From: Lates calcarifer
Lineage: Eukaryota; Chordata; Actinopteri; Centropomidae
Direction: 5' to 3'
NCBI RefSeq assembly: GCF_001640805.2
Contig: NC_066842.1
Coordinates: 21,822,075-21,886,074, forward strand
DNA length: 64,000 bases
A program made the translations under genes and the position numbers. Shown here in pieces: positions 25,420 to 39,739 of this stretch. Each line of letters opens with the position of its first letter. Positions within the stretch are counted from its first letter, which is position 1. The notes under the pieces were generated by a model, which was given only the letters and a program-made list of their open reading frames with translations, did no database searches and had not been told where the DNA came from.

Positions 25420-25510
25420 AGGGACTCTAACATAAGATAACATAAGATAATCCTTTATTAGTCCCACAATGGAGACATTTACATAGGAAATTTACAACAT
25501 TTACATATAA
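25420..25510 (-). mobile_element. LINE/SINE 3' end with short tandem tail
   Basis: On the minus strand it reads GTGGGACTAATAAAGGATTA followed by about two and a half copies of a TCTTATGTTA unit. This 3' end with a short tandem tail is frequent in percomorph genomes and marks a truncated retroposon. The source family cannot be named from the tail alone. Confidence 0.5.
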
Positions 25511-28500
25511 ATGAATGTTGATTACATCCAAGCCCTTCAAACAAGATCACACAAAACTAATTAAGCCTATTAGCACCAGGTACATTTTGCTCACAAATTG
25601 TTCACATTGCTGTTTATCTGTATAATGTGTTAATTTGTGTGTTTTAGAGGTGTTGGTAGGCTGCATTTGTTACATTTGGGTAGAACCAAGCCACCTGTTT
25701 CTTGCCACTTCCAGTCTCTGTGGTACACTAACTCAGTTGGCTGCTATATATTTCTCACATTTATCATACATATATTAGAGTGGTGTCAATCTTTTCATCT
25801 TATTCTCTCCATGAAAACCAATTACTGTATTTTGTAAATGGTCAAACTATTCCTTAAATGGTAAATTCTATGCCATTCAATATGAATTGAAAAAACAAAA
25901 TATCAACTTCACTAAACTTCACTAAAGGCCCTACATAGAGAATAGGTGTTCCAGGGTCAGATCCATGGGAGGGTAGCAGTGTGCATTGCTGTCTACTGCA
26001 GTGGGGTTGCCAAAAAATTCATTTTATTCATATTTTATTTCAGTTATGGACCTATAGACATGGTTCACAACTCACAACACAGTTCTGCGACAACAAATGA
26101 AGTATGTGCCAATATTTATCAATATTTCTGACTTTACTATCTTATATAAAGCTCAGTACATTCCAAGGGGGTGTTTCCTGTGAGCCATTTTTGCTCTTTG
26201 GTCCTATTAACATTCTCTTACCTGACATTTACCTCTGACAGTAATTTCCTGCATTTCCTAGAATGAGGTTAACCAAACATCACAGAATGACTTTGAACCT
26301 GTTGTATTCAGCTACATGTTGTGGAGACAGAACACTGCTAATTGTGCTAGCAGTGAGAAAGGAACTCCTGTGCAGAGAGAGTGAAGATCACACTCAAAAT
26401 ACTTCCTGTGACTGCAGGGAATTCTGGTTGGTGGAGAAATGGATGCCTGTGATTTTTTCCCTGTGCTTTTAATTGTTAAAAACTGACTTTCACTTCTCAA
26501 GCAAAAGATAACTTACAGTAAGACAGGAATTAAACTCCATTTTAGCTTTGAGAAAAACATGAATAATGAATATGACATCATAGCATAGTGCCAAAAATGC
26601 ACCCAGAGAAAGTACTTCACCAACAGTTGAGGTTGATTCGATGTTCCCTTTGACAGAAACAGATAATAAGGGAACAGCACAAAACGGTGTCAGTGTTACT
26701 GTGTTAGAGTGCACTTACAATTTAAGGCACACTCCGCTAACAGTGTCTACCAGACTACTGAGTGTTTTTCAGTCCATGAAGTTGGATTTTATTTGCTCTG
26801 CTTCCACACAGCATGTTCTCAGGGTCCCTGTACAGACAAACATGTTTGGATCAAAGCATTGTTGAAATAGGACACATTGAAAGTAACCATGTGTAAGTGA
26901 GCCACAGCAGTCAAATGTGGGTAGGCTGTGATGACTTTTCATTCCTCCCTCTTTTGTTGTAGTGTGTTTTTGTGCACAAAATTACTTGGTTACTGTGAGT
27001 AGAGAAATTGTGGTTATAGTCAGTATAACTCCCATTAACCCAATTTCCACAATTACTGTAGTTCACTCAAGTGTACTTTCTGGACTGATATGGTATGGCC
27101 CACACAAATGTTCATTATTTATTCTGTGTGTATTTGTGTGAGAGTGTGCATGTATTTTGAATAAATGTACTATTGCTGTTTGAGCTATGTAACAGACACA
27201 ATGCAAATATTTCACTGAGATTTGTGAGAGTGATGCTGTGGGGAACATGAAAGTACCAAACTGAATGACAATTCATGTAATAGGTGTTTAGATGTTTCTG
27301 TTTGTAATTAATCTGTCTTGCTACACACCAGATATTTCCTTCTCTTCCCTTAGCTCTGACTTTTTGGGGAGTCATCTTGACCCCTGATCCATTTCCTCCT
27401 CCACTTACAATCGTTTCTTCCCTCTCTCCATCGCTCCATCTTTTCCATTAACAGCATGTGACCTGAAGGTAAGTGCTAGTTGAATCGGTCCTCTCCTCTC
27501 TTCACTGTGTTTTAAATAACTCTGCTTTTCACTGGCCTCTGTCTTCTGAGCTCTTAGCTGCCCTACCCACATCTTTCCCATGTTTTCTCCCCCAGCATCC
27601 ATGCTCATCCAGTCCCCCCTTTTCCCCTCAGTATTTGTCGCAGCAGCTCAGTGATTACCACTGGTGATGCTGTTGTAACTTTAGCCCCAGTTTTTTTCTG
27701 TGTGGATTTCACATGTCCTCAATGTGTTTGCATGAGCTCACTTCCAAATTTTACAAACAAATGAGTAAGTTAGTTGCCTACAGACGTCACAGTATTTGTG
27801 TTGATTGTGTGTTATCACTGTGGTGTACTGTGTAACCTGTCTGACTACTGCAATCCACCCACTTTATACTGGGATAGATCCAGCATCCAGCGACCCTGGT
27901 AAAAAATGTGTACAGAGAGTCTCTCCATCTCCCGCTGTGTTCCATTTTTAGGTGCTTTCTTACTTTCCTCCCTCCCAGTGGTGCAAGGGGAATCCCTAAA
28001 TTACCTGCTAGCAAAAATAACAACCACACAAAGTGCCTTTCTGTCTTGTGTGTCTGCTGTGAAAACATGCCTCTGAGTTCAGTTCATTTCTGAATGATAA
28101 AGAAAAAAAGAGTGCTCTGATTTTACACCATAAAAAAAAAATAATGTTGTTTCACAGGTTTTTCCTGTTTTGTCAAATTACAAATAACATTCAGCAAAAT
28201 CATGTGGGGGAAAAACAGTGTTACAATACAGTTTACAAACTGTAAAACTGTATAATTTTACCACATTCAACCGTGTTATGTCATTGAGTCAGCCCACTGT
28301 GCACTTAATTGGTGGGGGCAACTACAGAATATAGCAATCATTTTCCAATAATGTGTACTAAATTAAATAAATAAAGTTTTATGTTGCAAACAGATTTTAT
28401 TCTGTGGACATACACAGTGTTATTGTAGTGTGTTAGGGAGAAGGTGGGCCGAACCCAGCATGCTTTGAGACAATGCACTTGTAGACATAAATTTAAGTTA

Positions 28501-29169
28501 AATTGTGTTTTAAATCATTATAGCTGTTGATGATTATTTACATTGTTTTTGGTAGTTTACAGTTACTGATGAGTGAAGTTATGTGCATGGTTAGTAACCC
28601 CTCAATAGTCCTCTGAAAGTGTATGCACTTGCATATAAGGCAAAGTAGTGGATACACTGACATGATAACCATAGAGCTGACTTCTCCTCCCAAATATTAA
28701 TGATTTAAGGGAAAATAAGTCTTTGTTTCCATTGCATTATTTGTGCTTTGTGAATAAAGAAAATGAACACCATGGTTTGACTGGTAATTTCCATCTTACA
28801 AAAGATTACTACTGACAGGAATTTTATGCTATCTTTTACCAGATTTTACCAACTATGACAATTTCCTCACATTAAGTTATCATGTTTTTTGTTTTTTTAA
28901 AAAAATACAAATAATAATATATTCATAGTGTTTTGCATATGTATTTAAGAAACCAGTCAATAAAATTATATATTTTGTTATAATGATAAAATAATCTGAA
29001 TTTCTAATAATATTAAACAACGGTGTTCACATATTTTAATACTGTTCAGTGCAATGTAAAAACACTGAAGCTTGCTCTTGACTCCTTAGATTCTCAGCAT
29101 CCTCAGCTCCACTGTCACAACTGCTAGCATTTGTCAATACTTTTTTTGATAAATTGAAACTTTTACCTG

Positions 29170-29262
29170 ATGATGGTGATATATGAAGAGTCAGAGGACC
29201 ACCAAGGTCATTGAAGGCCGTCCTCTGGGGATCATGAATGTCTCTATCAAATTTTATTTGCT
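29170..29262. repeat. Dispersed teleost-type repeat, copy 2
   Basis: CACCAAGGTCATTGAAGG, CCTCTGGGGATCATGAATG and CTATCAAATTTTAT repeat the wording of the copies at 4.9 kb and 55.1 kb. Confidence 0.6.
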
Positions 29263-31307
29263 ATAAACATGAGTGTTATTTAATCCTCAGTATCAATGCC
29301 AGTAATGCGTGAATGTCTTTTTGCCTACCCTTCTGTCTGCCTCTCTCCTAACTCCCTCATCACACCTTCAGCAATCTCTCCCACTCGCTCTCCCCCCAGC
29401 AGCTCTCTCTCCCTCTTTACCTCAACTCCCTTAATGTGTGGATGAAGTGAATGGGCCAGTCAGGCTCTCCTCCCTGCATATATTTAAAGTAATTGGGGGC
29501 GTGAGAAGCAAACTCAAGTTTTCATCTTCACAATCCATCAGGTACATTTAACACACTAACAGACTGAAATACAGACACACACAGACATACACACATGCTG
29601 GGAGTGTTAATTAGTGTGCTGAGCCACTCCTGTACACTGCCGTGCCTTCTAGTTAAAGATACCTGTGGTGAAGGAGATTTAGATGGAATATTTTTTCCCC
29701 TTAATTTATGGTTGTGGACATATTTTCAACCTCACTAATGTCACTATTAAATGGGGAAATTGTTGTTTTTTTTTTAAAAAAGAGAGCTGGAAACAAAGTT
29801 ACTCTCCTATCAACAAATGTTTGTCACCTTTTGCCTGCTAATTTACATTTTAATTTCAATGATTTGTAGCATTGTGTAATTCCTAGTTTTTTGGGGGGCG
29901 TTTTGTTCCCTGCTTTTTGAAACCTTTCAAGGCCTAGTGGTGGCAACAAAGAAAATGTTTCTACTGAGACTTTTTACTGCTTTAGATGTTTTCCACTTGT
30001 GGCTTACTATAGTTATATGCACCAACTGCTGCTCTGCTTTCCACACTAGCTGCCACAATACCTGTATGCATAGGACACCATCATACTTGTTCCTATACAA
30101 CAGTCAAATCAATACACTCAGTGCTCCATTGCCTGTGGATACTATTACTGGATGCTTGCACATTAACTTCTGCAATTTCGTTAATTATTGATAACTGACT
30201 ATTTGTCAACTAGTGTAAAATCTGTCATAACTAAACAAGCTGTGAACATCTTTATCACACTGTGACTCTGCAGACACTGACACATTATCACCTGAGCAAA
30301 CTGGTGCAAACCCACAGTAAGACAGAGTGATACATTATCATCCATTTGGAGCTGAGTGTCTGACCATGTGATGGATGTCTAGTCCAATACTTACTGTCCT
30401 GTTAGCTCTGTTTTGCTCCCCACCAACAGACTTGCAGAGGGAATTGCAGAGTGAATTGCATAGCTACAATGCAAATAGAAATAAGTGTATGAGAGCAGAG
30501 GCATGTCACCAGCTTGTATTTAACTGCTTTTGCAGCCAAAACCACATTGCCAGTGTCCCACAGACTTCTTTTTCATTTTGCTTCCATCATTTTGTTATGT
30601 CTGTATGTGTACACTTGTGTCCCCCCCCCAAAAAAAAAAACTTTAATGAAAAATTAAATGCTGCACTGATCAGCGTATTATATGTCATGTCATGTTGTAT
30701 TCTGATTGGTTAGTTTGTTGATGTGGTTGTGCATTGTGGATCTCACATTGTGAGAATCTGATCCTATGACCACCCTTTAGGATTGATGACCACCAGTATC
30801 ACCACATTTCTTTCATGACTGTCAACTTACGTCTCAGACAGGGAAAAAAAAGCTTAGTGTAACGACCCCTTAAGTAAACACACCATGTATTTGTGAAGCC
30901 AAACTCAATGCTCTTGAAAAATATTTTATTACTGCTGCATGCTTGTCCGACTCTCTTATTTTAGCTGCATCTCTACAAAATTTGTTACCCCTGGGTCCAT
31001 ACAATCTGTTGAACAGCAGTGAATAATTTACAAATGAATTTCCAACCACATCGGTTTGGGAAAAAAAGCAAAATCTTGACTTCGTTTGCTTTAGAATATG
31101 ATTTTTTTTTGTCTTTGACTGTTGCATAATGTAGAAGGGACACGCTGGGTGAAGGACAAAACATTACGGATTCCAGCATAAAATTCAAGGGAGCCAAGAA
31201 CCAAGAATGATGGTGGTCTCATTTGTGTATTGTCACTGTCAGATGAAAGCCTTGGTTATCATCTCTTGCAGGTGTAGACTGTGTTTTATATCACTTTTTT
31301 TTCTCCT

Positions 31308-31310
<3 letters not shown>

Positions 31311-31360
<50 letters not shown>
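31311..31360. repeat. (CA)n microsatellite
   Basis: 25 perfect CA units. A compound (TC)n(AC)n tract lies nearby at 31562-31612. Confidence 0.95.
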
Positions 31361-31363
<3 letters not shown>

Positions 31364-31562
31364 GTGTAGTGTGCCAGTGTTATTACTGTAGAAGATTGGC
31401 CTTTTCCTCTTCCTGTGAGATCAACCATCGATCTCCAGAGTCAACACAACACCACATGCCTCTCTGATATTTGCACACAGGTACAAACAAACATTAAAAC
31501 AAGCACACACATACAATCAAAAAATGAATGTGAGGAACCCCAGCACTGACCTATCGACACAC

Positions 31563-31604
<42 letters not shown>

Positions 31605-34600
31605 GCACACACAAATAGAAATGACACTGTGACCTGACAAGATTTTCATTTAGATAAACAGAGATGCAAAACAGTCTTGTGTCCTGCTCACCTTGTTAGG
31701 ACTGAAGACATCACCTGCTGTCTTCAGGGCAGATTCACACTAATCTGAGAAAAGTGAGCATCCACTACTCAGTGTTGGCCACAGTGACATGTTTTTCTTT
31801 GGGGTGTGCTGCCTACCAAATGTTCTCCAACATGTCTGGCTTCCTCTTGTGAGCACAACAGTGTTTTCACTGACTGCCCACTTTACACCTCCCATTCAAA
31901 TCTATTTGAATCGCTCTTTTCAGCAGCTTATGGCGAAGGAGTCAGTCTATTTTTGTTCTAGCTGTTTTCTCGGAGCCTGCCCACTTCACACGTCCTCTAG
32001 GACTTGTAGAAAATTCTAGTTTAATTCTATTTAGAACTAGTTGGGACAGTTGACTAGAGGGCATCAGAGCTTTTTCTGACAGCAAATAATTTTACATTGT
32101 GTGTGTTACTAGCGATAAGTTGGAGTTCTGTAGCTCTGTCAGCCCAACTTGTGTGTTAACTGGACACTCAGTCAGTCAGCTAATCAGTCCATCAGTCAAT
32201 CAGTCAAAGGTCTTCATGTCATATATTTCATATGCCATTCAATCTTCTGTTCAGACACAGCTGGCTTTCTTCTCACATTTGGAACCGGAAAACAATTCCT
32301 CCACCCTTATCACTTTTTAGCAAAGCTGCACCTGCCTTACAGCTATATATATCTTAGTATTTCTCACCTCTCCCACGTTTCTTCTTTCAATTTACCACCC
32401 TTGCTCCCACTCTCACACTCGTCTCACAAGTCCCATCTTTCCTCTGCCTTCCAACTGTCATGCTAACAGATGCAGTCTTCTACACTTTTCCCCTCTCATC
32501 TTTAATAATTATCATTTATCCTTTACAACAAAATTTTTGTGTGTCCTTTTCTAATACACATGCACAGATTTGCAGGGTTTTTGCGTTTTGGCTCATTCTG
32601 TTCTCCAAAAAAAAGGTGTGAAATAGAGTGAGAGAGAAATACAAGGGGAGGGAAAACAGATTTTGACAGATTTTGGCTGAGAAGAAAAATCTATGAAAGT
32701 TCAATGAAAACTACTGACAATGTTTAAAATATATCTGAAAAATTATCAGTCTAAAAATCAAGGTTTTAGAGCATGTAAGGACAGATTCATGACAAGATTT
32801 TTTAAACTAGATTTCAGAAAATTATCAGTGTCTTGTTCAGTATCTTTAAAAATAATTAAACTGTCAAATCTTTATTGTGGACAGGCTGAGGGCAGTGTTT
32901 CATTACTGCACTTCCAGTCTTTACAAGAAAAATGACTTGGGCATGGGAGACTGCTATTTGCGACAATCTTTTCATTTTTTTCTTTCTTTTTCTTTTTTAA
33001 AAATAACCAATCTTTCCCTTAACCAAGTACTTCTTTTTTAACCATTCCCAATACAACAATAAACTATTTTTAACCCATACCATGATATTTTCTTAACCCA
33101 CGGCTTAGTAGTTTTTGTGCCTAAACCCAACCTAAACTATGTCATCCTACTTACAGGGGTGGGGAAGGTTATCTAGAAAGGTTTGGCATGTCTCTTTGGG
33201 TGTGCTCACGCTAGGCAGTCTGTACAGTTTGATGTCCATTTGTTGCTGTGATCATTCTGTATTTTCTGATGTCCTCTAATGCTGCCCTCGTGCTGAACAC
33301 CGAAGAAGACCTGTACTCCTGATACACCAATGTGTTTCACTTGTCCTCATTCTATATCTAGCTCGATATCAACAGATAGTGCATTGATTTAGGAGATCAG
33401 CATTCCATTTGGCCACTGCTAGCAGGTTTTGATTATGTCTCCTCTCTGGCCGAAGAGTTGACAAATTCCTCCACATATCAGGATAGACATTCACATTTAT
33501 TATCATAACATTACTACTCTTTTATGATCAATCAATCATGAGTGTATGGACAGAGACAGTGATCGCTTACATTCGGATAGTCTATTACAAATTGTGGCTT
33601 CATCTTCAGCTCAGAATAACACTGCCCATCTACAGTTTAGTGTCAGTTTATGTATTTAAATTTACTACATGTTTAAATATAACCATTAAATGCTGTTGAT
33701 TAAGATGGATAAGAAGTGTAAAATAGTTCAAAATCATGAAGCTATCAGATCAGGGTCAGAGGTTACAATCATAGATCTATAAACTAAAATCTTATTTGTT
33801 TGATCTACATTTTAATCTAATTTTAAGCTGCCAGTTTAGCATCCATCAAGGAAATTAAAGGCTGCTAAAAATCTGGTCTAGTGGACTATACTAAATACAA
33901 TGTAATGTTAATTTATTGACTCTTTTCTCCAATTCAGACTCTTCCATGTCTGAAGTTGTTTTTTAAAGATAGATGTACATTGTCATGAATTATTCTTTCT
34001 GGATCCACTGGATCAAAAGGAAGCTCTGTTCTTTATTTACTAGTTGCCATGGTGAATCACAGTAACTGCGCTCCACTGATGATAGCTTTTTTTCATTCAC
34101 CACACACTCACTTAACTCACAGTCAGAGTTTGTTAAACTTGCCTTATAGAACAGGACCCAGTTTTTTGAATATGTTCAATTACTGTGTTTCTTTCTACTT
34201 GAACCAAATTGATAACAGAGGATAACATTCACATCTCTCCAAAATCCTGCATGCTTTATGTATATCTGGCACAGTGCAGGCACCTTCTTTAACTATTTCA
34301 AACCTCTGGACACAACACCAGGATTTGATGATAAATGCTCATGTACATTTTTCTAAATACCAACTAATCTCTGGATATGAATCTAGGATATGAGGACTGT
34401 TTAATGTTTTTGTATTAAATGTATTTATATGAGTGGACTTTTAACAAATTGTAGTTAAATTAAAAGTGTCAATTATGCAGAAGAGGAAAAGAAAAGTTGT
34501 CTTTTTCTCTCTCTTTGAGACCTCAGCTTCTTCTTTCTTCTTGTTTCACCTGTTTTTTAAATGGGATCAGTAGAGCTCATGTGATTTATCATTACTGAAA

Positions 34601-35285
34601 TTCACCTCCATGTGTTTATTATGTATTCCTCCTAATAATGTATTCTTACATTATTTTTGCTTGTGTTTGCATCTGTGTTCTGTTGCAGAAATTTTAATGT
34701 TTCCAAAGGGGCATAAACATGCTTATAGAGATGGTTAAAGTACTACCACACTTCTGTGTCTCACACTGAAAACTGATTGCAGGTGCTCACTGTGTCCATG
34801 TGTCCCCACACCACCTGCTTGGTTACACACTACCCAGCCATTACGCCATGCATCATACAGTTATTTAAACCCCCTGCCAACCCACCTCTGCTCTGCTGCA
34901 TTTTAAAAATATGTTGGGAGGTAGGGTTCTTCCTGAATTCAAGGGTGTACTTACTCTTTAACGACTACCCAAGTGTTTTCCCATTTAAGGCTGTTAAGTG
35001 GAAATTTGGGCCAATTAAATAATTAGGATGTTAGGAAGAAACTAGCTCCAAACTCAAAAATATGTTTCTGTCCACACTCAAATCGAAACATGTGCCTTGT
35101 GCTTTCTCCTTAGTTTTGACATTGACAAGCTTCAAAATAGAAGAGACACGGTGAGGTACAACAAGCAGTGGGGGAACAGGAGAGAATAAAAAGGAAGCGA
35201 TAAACGCCATGAGCCAGTGAGTTTGAGATGTGCAAGTAAGAGTGAGAGTGGGAAAGGTGAGAGGGAGGACAGTCAGGAAGAAGAG

Positions 35286-35348
<63 letters not shown>
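35286..35348. repeat. (GA)n microsatellite
   Basis: About 31 GA units, giving an R/E-repeat frame on the plus strand that is not a gene. Confidence 0.95.
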
Positions 35349-35350
<2 letters not shown>

Positions 35351-35528
35351 ACGCGCGCAGAGAGAGAAGTGATGACAGGTTATTTTTCACCTTTCCTCTC
35401 CTGACAGCTGATGTTATTTCCCATTCTCCTCGGACACACAGCAGATCCAATCTAAGGCTTCTCTGGACAGCCCTTCTGAAGCCCCATAACCAAATGAAAA
35501 CCTTTATTACATACACCTTACACAGACC

Positions 35529-35546
35529 GCGGGCGCGCACACACAC

Positions 35547-35577
<31 letters not shown>
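35529..35577. repeat. Alternating CG/CA tract (Z-DNA-prone)
   Basis: A GCGCGC block, a CA block, a second GCGCGC block and a second CA block form nearly 50 bases of alternating purine-pyrimidine, a form prone to Z-DNA under supercoiling. Confidence 0.85.
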
Positions 35578-35836
35578 AAGCAAAAGAAGCTACACATATA
35601 CTCTATATCCCTAGGCTCAAAATGAAAGAAGAAATATCATAGTCACATTGTTACTCATCCACGTCAGCACTGAATGTAACAAGATATACTTTACACACAG
35701 TTATAAAAATCAGACACCTTATGAGAGCTGCAGAGGACAGCTTCAATGTATGTACAAATGCATGCTCCAGTTTTCAGCTGCTGTCTTTTAGTGTGGATGG
35801 CATACTTGGTTGCACTCTGGCATTTATGTACTATGT

Positions 35837-36719
<883 letters not shown>

Positions 36720-37430
36720 ATGTTAACATCAGTGATGACACTGACAGATTCACAAGACTTTACATTATTAAAAATAAGGAAAAGGAAAATGAACAATAAA
36801 CAACAGCATAATCTGCTTATTAATGATGACCATCCTGGCAAATACCACACTACTCCTCACACTGGCTCTGTAAAGAACAATTTTATTAATGACGACAAAA
36901 ACCCCGAACTTGAAAGATGCCAGGAAGGTGATTTCTGGACCTTAATGGAGGATGAGGCCATCCAGGCTCACATTGGGGAGGAAGCCCGAAAGGTGGCTCA
37001 GCTTACAGCAGAACACCACAGCAAGATGGCCATCGAGTTCTCACTGAGCTCCCGAAAGAGGCTGTCGAAAGCCTTGAAAGACCAGACGCTTCCCGAAAGC
37101 ACTGACGTGGACAGCTTCTGGAGTCTAATGGAAAATAAAACTATCCATGCTCACCTGAGGGCAGAGGCCTGTAAGATGACTGAGCTTATCTCCAGAGACC
37201 ATGGAGGTTGTGGGACATCTGCCAAGTATATTCTCAAAAACATGGGGTTTGATCAAACCACATGTACCCCCAAGACCAACCAGAAGATTCCTAAAGCATC
37301 TGTTAAAGATGACTTTTGGAGCATTATGGAGGATGAGACATCACACGCTCATCTGAAGGAGGAGGCTCATAAAGTGGCAGATCTGATTGCCAGACACTGG
37401 GGGACTGCCAACAGACTCCCTCAGCTTTGA
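36720..37430 (+). CDS. Uncharacterised protein with three FW-type 30-residue repeats
   Basis: I do not recognise this 236-residue protein. It carries three 30-residue units at residues 71-100, 132-161 and 198-227 with invariant F2, W3, M6, E7, A13, H14, E18, A19, K21 and L25. Each looks like an amphipathic helix. Linkers are polar and basic (residues 111-126, 180-197), and the N-terminal 60 residues are rich in N, K and D. No signal peptide or membrane segment is visible, so a soluble intracellular protein is likely. At the invariant residues other than W and M, seven of eight show at least one synonymous codon change between copies, the pattern of selection on protein. The first ATG (36720) has T at -3; the ATG at 36735 has G at -3 and may be used instead. 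An in-frame TAG precedes the first ATG. The frame could be intronless or a terminal exon with an acceptor such as the CTGACAG ending at 36749. Confidence 0.72.
   Translation: MLTSVMTLTDSQDFTLLKIRKRKMNNKQQHNLLINDDHPGKYHTTPHTGSVKNNFINDDKNPELERCQEGDFWTLMEDEAIQAHIGEEARKVAQLTAEHHSKMAIEFSLSSRKRLSKALKDQTLPESTDVDSFWSLMENKTIHAHLRAEACKMTELISRDHGGCGTSAKYILKNMGFDQTTCTPKTNQKIPKASVKDDFWSIMEDETSHAHLKEEAHKVADLIARHWGTANRLPQL
36930..37400 (+). repeat. Three internal protein-coding repeat units
   Basis: Unit 1 is at 36930-37019, unit 2 at 37113-37202 and unit 3 at 37311-37400. Unit starts are 61 and 66 codons apart. Ten of 30 residues are invariant, and units 2 and 3 also share S4, T10, H12, L15, I26 and R28. 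The linkers do not repeat, so only the helix-like core has been kept. A faint DF-T-L-L at residues 13-17 might be the relic of a fourth unit, but this is speculative. Confidence 0.85.
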
Positions 37431-37468
37431 GGCCAGCTTCAGTTTAGTAAATGAATGTAAACTAAAAA

Positions 37469-37478
37469 AATAAATAAA
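37469..37478 (+). terminator. Poly(A) signal of the repeat-protein gene
   Basis: Two overlapping AATAAA hexamers begin 38 bases after the TGA at 37428-37430. A very short 3' UTR would be implied if they are used. Confidence 0.55.
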
Positions 37479-37479
37479 C

Positions 37480-39739
37480 ATATGCTCTTTATATTTATTG
37501 TAATCAAGGATCTTTAAATTAAGGATCTTGATGAGTTGAACAGAATATGCAAATGAGGTTGCACAGATAATCTAAAATAGCCCACTATAACTGTGAAACT
37601 GAGAAAGGCTGGTTAATACTGTTCATTTGTTCTCTGCCTGCCATAGAGGTAAAACAACAGTGTGAAAGACGTTAGGCCATGCTTTACTCAGAGTGCACAG
37701 AAGACCTCAGCATGAGTCATGTCCCAGCCACAAAATAGGTGCAACATGTTCCACAAGCCTCTGAACTATAACAGCTACTTTCAGGTAAACTTGTGCTTTC
37801 ATGGTAAGAGAAATGCAACACAATTTTTTAAAACTCTCAGATGAGTGATTGAGGGTGTTTGAATTGATCCACACATCTCCTCCGAATCCTCTCTTACGTC
37901 ACCTTTTCTTTACCACTAACAAGTCAAAAATATGTTTCTATTATCACATTTTTCCTCCCAGATCCAAATCAGACATTGCAACTTGGGCATGACATTTTAT
38001 TTAAACACAGAGAAAAAACATATGCACTCAAGGATTTCAGATATTAAATATACCGGCTCTGAGTGGGTTTACTTTGTCGTTGATAGTAGATGGATATCAT
38101 GTAATATTGATGGCAGATTTCCAAGAGAGTTTATTGCTTGTTTCTGCTGAATGCTCTCTCCTTGGTAAAAAGGAACACAGCTACAGTGTTCTTAATAAAA
38201 AAAACATTTTCCAAATATACCTTAACATCATACATTAACAGCAGCCCTATAAAACTGAAAAAAAACAAATCTCACAGGAAACCTCTGACCCACTGTTTCA
38301 TGTGCTGAGGTCGGGCTTGAAGGGTTATGCATAAAACAAAAGAACAACAAAACACACCACAACCAGTTTCATCTGTTTTTTGCTGTCATCCAGCATTAAT
38401 TTTACCCCCAAATACAGGCATTTTTTTTGTCCCTGTGCTCTTAATAGTAAACCTGAGCAGTATATTTGTTATTGATACCTACTTCTAAAAATAAAACCTG
38501 TGAAATGTCTCCCCCTGTATGGCATTTAATCTTATAAATCCTATTGATCTTTACCCTGCATTGCCTTATGAATTTATATAATTAAACAGCGAGCAAAAAC
38601 ACTGTGTTCTTTATTTGAGTACTGTGCTACTTTTTAGAATGTGAGCTGATTAATAGAGCTTTTCTAAATCAACTCTGGCTCTTACTGTAATGGTGGTGAC
38701 AAAGTTTTTTGGGGGGTTTATTCATCTTTAGTGTCAGCTAGTTGTATCAGCTCAGTTAAAGATAGTTAGGTTTATTAAACTTAAAATTACTAGATATGTC
38801 TACTGATCACACTTTATTTAGATAACGTGAAAGATTTAAAATAAGCACAATTAGTAAACAAAATCAAGAGAAATTAGGATGAATGGTCAAACCTGAACCC
38901 AGTAAAACAGTTTCAAGTTTAAACTGTTCTCATTTTGAGTGGAAAAGAAGACCACATGGGTCCTTTGAGACACATACAGCATATGTAAAGACAAATTAAA
39001 AAAAAACATCTTTTCAGTGATGTCATGGTGCTCCAAAATCTCAGCAATGACCTTGGTGAGCACAATGTTATCATAAGCAACCATGAAAATAAAAAAAATC
39101 TAATTTGTAACTTTAGTCTGTAACTGTACATGACTTTAGGCTCTCTGTAGATCCACTGGTCTTGAAAATTACTCAGCACATATAGAAGAGGCTATTGTAA
39201 ATAGGTTGACAACCTTGCTGTGCACTACACTGTCACGCCCAGCAACAATCAGACCCACCAAAGTCCTGTCAACAAAACGTAATCAGGTTTAGAAAATTAG
39301 ATTACAGGCTGTGCTTTACATATCTGATTTGATTATTTCAGCAGAAGTGCTGGGTGTGTTGACAGACAATAATTCACTTAATGGCAGCCTCACTTCAAAA
39401 AATATGCCTATAAATAGCCAGAGCATATGTTAATTAATCTTATGCCAGGACAACTGTATATTAAATAACCAATTAGATTTGTGGCAGCCTGCTGCATCAG
39501 AATATCATGATGCTGATACATCAATAAACAATCAACAATTATACTGCACAGTGTGCAAAGAGGTCAGCACCAAGAGTGAGGCCACAGCAAGGTTAAACGC
39601 TCCAAGGGTCCAACAGCAACAGCCAAACACAGATACTGTACTAATACCTTTACTGATTGTCTCAATTGTCTTATTTTTCTACAAATAAGAGTAATTTGAA
39701 AGATGCTATAATCACAAAAATGGTTTGTTTTTTTTTCAT
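37480..39739. other. Intergenic, no gene recognised
   Basis: AT-rich, no recognised exon. A short frame at 39479-39688 ends in a hydrophobic stretch but begins with TTG and has no other support. Minus frames at 38887-39179 were considered as transposase remnants but matched no family I could confirm. Confidence 0.5.

Larger units (their letters stand above)
25511..35285. other. Intergenic, no gene recognised
   Basis: About 9.8 kb with no recognised exon. The frames present (for example 29937-30191 and 30375-30713) lack known motifs. It holds repeat copy 2 (29170-29262), CA tracts (31311-31360 and 31562-31612) and a degenerate CAGTCA-type tandem at about 32166-32208. Confidence 0.5.

Noticed and set aside
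36720..37430. Possible fish counterpart of human C16orf78, a small gene beside CBLN1 in human
   Set aside because: I see no sequence resemblance, and the orientation relative to cbln1 appears to differ; only a profile search could settle it.
38887..39179. Minus-strand frames that at first looked like a transposase remnant
   Set aside because: No diagnostic block of any transposase family could be confirmed.
39479..39688. Small ORF ending in a hydrophobic tail, like a tail-anchored protein
   Set aside because: Starts with TTG, no ATG in a good place, no poly(A) signal tied to it and no repeat of the pattern elsewhere.
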